A DNA stretch of 64,000 nucleotides from Paragonimus westermani (Eukaryota > Platyhelminthes > Trematoda > Plagiorchiida > Troglotrematidae): the NCBI GenBank assembly GCA_008508345.1, contig QNGE01001745.1, forward strand, positions 1 through 64,000. Direction: 5' to 3'. The position numbers and the translations under genes were made by a program. Positions 59,788-64,000 of this stretch are shown one piece after another. The notes beneath the pieces are model-generated. The model saw only the letters and a list, made by a program, of their open reading frames with translations, was not told the DNA's origin and ran no database searches. How positions within the stretch are numbered: position 1 is the stretch's first letter; each line of letters opens with the position of its first letter.

Positions 59788-60015
59788 GTGGTAGAAGCGA
59801 ATGACCTGGTCACATTTCTTCTATGTCGTATTTCTTCTGATAAAGAAATGCACCAATTCATGGATTTCGGTTCCGCAGCCGATTACTCTCGTATCAATCA
59901 TTCACCAGTTTTACTAAACACCGCAAAGTCCAGGATCAGGAATGCTTGCTATCACATCTGCTCTAAAGTTAAGAAGGGTGGAAACAAACATCTCATTCTT
60001 AATGCAGGATATTAG
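59788..60015 (+). mobile_element. Possible Penelope-like element RT thumb fragment
   Basis: The frame reads 'HQFMDFGSAADYSRINHSPV', resembling YL-F-S--HP, then 'SRIRNACYHICSKVKKGG', resembling IR-L--RA--ICS, and ends 'HLILNAGY', resembling L---L--NGYP. Spacing agrees. No endonuclease follows within the expected distance. Confidence 0.4.
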
Positions 60016-60723
60016 ATTACTGTCTCCAACGTAAATAATACCTTCTTGGGCTAACTCAAGTTCGGTCAAATCACTCAAATAAGCATTTTTGCTGAACCCC
60101 TTGGGTAGTGAATGCGGTTTATTGAGGGATGGAACGGTTGAAATTGTTACCTTGCCTTGTTCGGGTTGGTTTTCCGCAGATTGATTAGGTCCACACCAGG
60201 CTCAGCATTTCTAATTCTGTCATGGACTATGTGAACCATTTGCTACTGCCGAAATATTTCCATGTAAAGGCTTTCAACTGGATCCTAATGTGGTTGTGTT
60301 GAAACTTGTTCACAAACATATCGGCTGTTGGAGGACTGAAGGGGAATCTCATAAACACCTTGTTTGTCTGCTTGTTAGATGTATGTTTTGATTAACTGTA
60401 AATTAAATATGCATTCTGACGTGTACATACAGAAATGTTTCACCTCCTAATGACTTATCTCCATAAATTACCAGCAGTAAAATTATAAGGTTGAGCGTTG
60501 TTCAAAGTTGCACTCGACGATTGTGTTTATGGTGACTATACCAAAATCATCACAGGACTGTTTCATTCCGAATTATCAGAATGAAGCTTAATATCTAACA
60601 ATCAAGGACACATCCAACTTCATTTGAAGTGAGTATAGATGCACGTCTTCCGCGTGTTCCTATATGGACGTACACCTCAACAGCTACTGTCGGATTAATC
60701 TGAAATTCTCTGCCACGTGAAAT
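60016..60723. other. No supported feature
   Basis: No open frame of 60 codons. The minus-strand RT relic at 60724-61130 may continue unreadably into it. Confidence 0.35.
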
Positions 60724-61130
60724 TTATCCAGGTTCACCCTTCAAACAGGTGAGGTCTACTGTATAAAAAAGCAGTTGCTGTTTGAAGGGTATTTCTGGCA
60801 GTGGCGCTAACTGATCAGATGTAAGAAACCCAATGACATTGTCAGCACACTGAATGGATGTGTACGGCTGTTTATTGCGCAACAGTAGAAGAGAACAATC
60901 TTTCATCAAAGCACTGGAAACATTTATATCTCCCACGTCACCAGCTGGTGAGCAAACTTTCTTACACTACACAGATTAAACAAATCGGTCAACCATCCCG
61001 AAAAAATGTATTTGAGAATGGCTGAAATGTACTCAGTTTGAGCGCGTACAGTTGAACCGAGATATAATGTCATATTACAAAGCTGATCGATGTTTAAGAG
61101 TGACAATGTTGAAATTTGAAAACAACTCAT
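60724..61130 (-). mobile_element. Possible Penelope-like element RT fragment
   Basis: The minus frame at 60724-60936 reads 'ADNVIGFLTSDQLAPLPEI' and 'PFKQQLLFYTVDLTCLKGEP', resembling TI-FI--N---LPLP---L-QLLL-CT-DV-F-F-GE, the segment before MGSPL. The upstream frame (60924-61130) has 'IFSGWLTDLFNLC', resembling AKWL--L--L. Motif A between them is unclear. Confidence 0.4.
60736..60790. repeat. Perfect 13-bp inverted repeat with 29-nt loop
   Basis: ACCCTTCAAACAG at 60736-60748 is exactly complementary to CTGTTTGAAGGGT at 60778-60790. It lies inside the possible RT relic. It is not followed by a T run, and no function is evident. Confidence 0.85.
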
Positions 61131-61969
61131 CTTGCTTCGTTCGAATTACTAAGCGAAACGTAGGAACCATATCATACAACGTTCACCCCGGGTGACTGCG
61201 CATTCAGAGAGCTTGACTGTGCTGCACCTGTTAGTTGCGCAACCGCAATCATTCACTAAGGTTAAACTAGTATGATACACAATGTCACGCTTCTCAGTTC
61301 ATTAGGAAAATGGGCATATATAACTTTACAAATATTAGGATGTTTGCGAAACGATGACTAGCCTCACAGTTCAGTCTTCTGGTGTGCAAATGATTTAGAC
61401 GAAGGTGTGTTATCACCACGGTTCCAAATCTTTCCGAAAACACGGAACTATCGGAGCACCACGGGTGCACCATAATGATTCCAAATAGCAAGCTATTCAA
61501 AACAACTTGATTTAAAATTGGGCCAGTCATGTGACTAGCTAAAAACGCAGACAAAAGCGCAGGCTGGCATGCACGTTTAATTTGGAACAAAACCACATGT
61601 TACCGACCCAACGTATATTGGTTGCTGTATAAGAGTGCAAAAGTATCCAGACATACACAAGTAACGGGTTAGAGAAATTCACTATGACAGCAAAATTCCA
61701 AGTAACATTCATTCACAAACTGAATTTCCGGCTTAAATTAGTCCTAACATCTGTTATTCTACGTTGATCACCTGACGGGTACAGCAGCAGTCCGTTATGG
61801 ATTGTCATCCTTCTCCCCGATTATTCTCTAAGTGGAATTCTTATTTTGGTCGTCTAGCCTGTTTCAATTGAATCGGATGACAGGATTCCGGCCGAAATAC
61901 AAACAAATCGAGATGTAAAATTGTGTAGGGTTTCTATGTTTTCATAGTGTACAAATCTCACTGGGTTTA
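61131..61969. other. No supported feature
   Basis: A minus frame at 61294-61596 is open for 100 codons but shows no motif. Confidence 0.35.
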
Positions 61970-62188
61970 GTGATTGTAGGATATTTTATTCCCCATAGGG
62001 CAAGGAAAGATAGATCACCTGTCATCGCTGGGGGACCTGAGAGAATGGCAACGACCACAACTGCCTCCTTATTTGGTACATATACACTAACGCATTCTGC
62101 ATATGCTGAAAACTTTAGGCTATGTAGGGATCAACACTTCTACGGAAGAACGTGGTCTTCAGAGGAACTCACTAATGAGCACCCTTGA
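61970..62188 (+). mobile_element. Penelope-like element GIY-YIG endonuclease fragment
   Basis: The frame has 'HRARKDRSPVIA', matching the TR---KDR-P--A linker, and 'SAYAENFRLCRDQ' followed by 'HFYGRTWSSEELTNEHP', a very good fit to Y-F-C----Y-GRT-RSLEERL-EHP, including the catalytic arginine of GRT and the EH pair. The frame stops right after EHP, so the second half of the domain is lost. The element faces the minus-strand copy that ends at 62417, tail to tail. Confidence 0.75.
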
Positions 62189-62416
62189 AATTTCCAACCT
62201 GCACTAATCAGGCTGATACATTTTGGGCAAAACAGATAGAACACGATAATTGGTAGAAGCAAGCATTTTGTATTGATATCTCAGTACCAAATTTACAATA
62301 ACATGAAACGACTTCTTATATCGAAAATCTGGGGGATGTGTGGAATGAATAATCGAGCAGTAGGTTAGGAAAGGTCACTAACCCCAGGACAGAGCTAAAC
62401 TCACGAACATTTGTTT

Positions 62417-63190
62417 CTACATATGGCCAGCTTCATTCCATTGATTGCGACAGCCATCAAACTGCAAGTATCTTAAGCGTAATAGGATTCGGAAAGCACA
62501 AGCTAGCTCGATAGCATGGCAAGTGGTCAGGGCGTGTCTTGCGACTGCAGACACTGGTTGCTTGCCTGTTTCAACGACACTGCCGTTCTTCGGCGATACG
62601 GAGTTCGGCACAAATTTAGGCAAATGTTGCTTCATTCGGAAGATCAAACACTTCTCGGTTTTACCCATGTAACTTCTTTGGCGGTTACATGTAAATTGGT
62701 AGATACAGTGTGAGAGGGCACCGATAGGCTGACCTTCTTTGATTGAAGGAACAGGCAGTTTCTGAGTTCGAGCTGATACACTAGGTTCGCCTGCATTGAC
62801 TACCCTTTTAACCTTATTTATTAGTCTCTGTGTTTCTTGATATATACTGTAGCCATCCCTGAAAGGCACTTCTATATAAACCATCTTCTATTCCACAGTG
62901 ACCATTTGTTGTGATGGATGTTTCGGTCTACTATGTCTTACTGTAAAATGCTTTGGATAGTTCTTCGATTGTAGTACGTGCGTGATAAACTCTGAGGGAA
63001 TGAGCTATTTCAAAATTCAATCAATTTGTTCTGTTGCCGTCGTGTTGCTCAAGATAGTAAAACAATGTACAAACCGGGGTGATTGTATATAGAATAAATA
63101 TACTGTCCGGATGTTTATGAGCAAAGGCATTGTTCAGCTTTTAATGAGTACAGAATTCCTTCAAAGGATTATCGATTTTACACGAGAAGT
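62417..63190 (-). mobile_element. Penelope-like element RT thumb, linker and GIY-YIG endonuclease
   Basis: The frame at 62417-62884 (155 codons, no stop) holds 'VPFRDGYSIYQETQRLINKV' (linker lPFkGd), 'KLPVPSIKEGQP' (KD--P), 'HCIYQFTCNRQRSYMGKT' (Y-F-C----YIGRT), 'FRMKQHLPKFV' (R--EH-P-W) and 'SAVARHALTTCHAIELACAF' (SAI--HL--T-H-----F). This is the complete endonuclease core; the GRT arginine is changed to K and EH to QH. Upstream, with stops, 'SEFITHVLQSKNYPKHF' and 'TSGQYIYSIYN' (about 63120) mark the thumb and the TGQY box. It is the best-preserved endonuclease in the window but is altered at catalytic positions. Confidence 0.92.
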
Positions 63191-64000
63191 GCAAGGTCTT
63201 CGTCGCACGCATTGTGTTCTATAGCTGGCATACCTAGTCTCACTATACTGGAACTGCAACAGTAGTCTCCATTCCATTATCTCCGTCAGTTAGGGTGCCG
63301 TAAGTGAGCTTCTGTCGTGTGTAGCTTAACAATCAGTCTGCACCCGTTTGGTATTTTGTCCGTTTCTTCAACAATCGCCTATGTGGTAGAACGGCACGTT
63401 GCAGACCTCAAAACAGTCGTAAATCGCTTGGCTGGTGCTAATTAGGATTAACGGTTTATAAAAATTGTACGATTATAAACTAGGGTAGTTATGGACGAAG
63501 CACAGTTGCCACTTGATCCAAATCTTTAAAAACTGACGAGTAACAACTGAGAATATTTAGTTTGAATCTGAAGATTACACTTGAGCTTCTCAGTTTGCGA
63601 CAACATTAATTACAGTGGGAGCTATCCAAAACCATAAGGCGCCTAAATGTGAATAGTTTGCCCGAGGGTGGGAGCCTTCTGTTCTACAGAGCCCACTCAA
63701 AAAATCCTAAAATCACAGTGGATACAGTCAAGCTATGCTCGACGACAAGTTTTGCGTATTCTGCACGCCAGCATTAGACTATGCACATACTGAATCACAT
63801 CATTCTCACTTAAGTAGATTTTCGAGCAACCGCCATTGACAAGATGCTCCGGATAGGAATTTCAGTTTTTTTAATGATTATTAGTGATAATTGTGAGCGT
63901 AACGACCTGGGGTAGAAGTGGGGCTTGCGTACCAATCAGACCAACCGCGTTTGCACCGCCTAATATGGGACAGCAGTTAACTACCATATATAGAATCTCG
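63191..64000. other. No supported feature
   Basis: No open frame of 60 codons or more. The RT upstream of the minus-strand PLE should lie here if the copy were complete, but no box can be read. Confidence 0.35.

Noticed and set aside
1..64000. Prokaryotic features (operons, Shine-Dalgarno sites, CRISPR arrays, rRNA) and standard tRNA genes
   Set aside because: None seen. Gene density, retroelement content and splice-like signals point to a eukaryote.

Overview
The window looks like a stretch of a large, repeat-rich animal genome, most likely a flatworm and probably a digenean fluke. There are no tightly packed ORFs, ribosome binding sites, operons or CRISPR arrays. Almost every longer open frame I can recognise is a decayed piece of a Penelope-like element (PLE), the retroelement class with a reverse transcriptase (RT) and a C-terminal GIY-YIG endonuclease (EN) that is common in flukes. 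I could not name the species or support any single-copy host gene. All family calls come from reading motifs by eye (LPKIHK, SFDV, MGSPL, YxDD, HPxI-FT-E, FLDV, VYRK-TWTGQY, ICS-EL-NGYP, KD-P, YxFxC, Y(I/V)GRT, EHxP, SAI-HL-H). Long matches are firm. Short ones are hypotheses and are scored that way.

Layout. The clearest relics are three minus-strand copies: one at 8.2-10.0 kb (RT from the GKG motif to the thumb, with a trace of EN), one at 17.6-19.45 kb (almost the whole RT plus the start of EN, with a 212-bp internal tandem duplication), and one at 53.8-55.5 kb (RT plus EN, followed 103 bp later by a 73-bp-arm foldback). Next are a minus-strand EN with RT thumb at 62.4-63.2 kb, plus-strand RT pieces at 5.96-6.4, 24.1-24.7 and 25.9-26.1 kb, a plus-strand RT-EN pair at 51.3-52.4 kb, minus-strand pieces at 33.9-35.6 and 46.0-46.5 kb, and a plus-strand EN at 62.0-62.2 kb. 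More than ten shorter pieces are scattered on both strands. One LINE-type (non-LTR) RT fragment lies at 58.3-58.6 kb. Two diverged tRNA-headed SINE-like copies lie at 21.0 and 56.8 kb on the minus strand, and a possible composite retroposon lies at 36.1-36.9 kb.

All copies carry stops, frameshifts and lost catalytic residues, so I see no intact element. The mixture of orientations, partial lengths and overlapping insertions suggests repeated insertion and decay in intronic or intergenic DNA. Between relics the sequence is ordinary unique-looking DNA in which I can support nothing, including a large bare region at about 38.7-42.4 kb.
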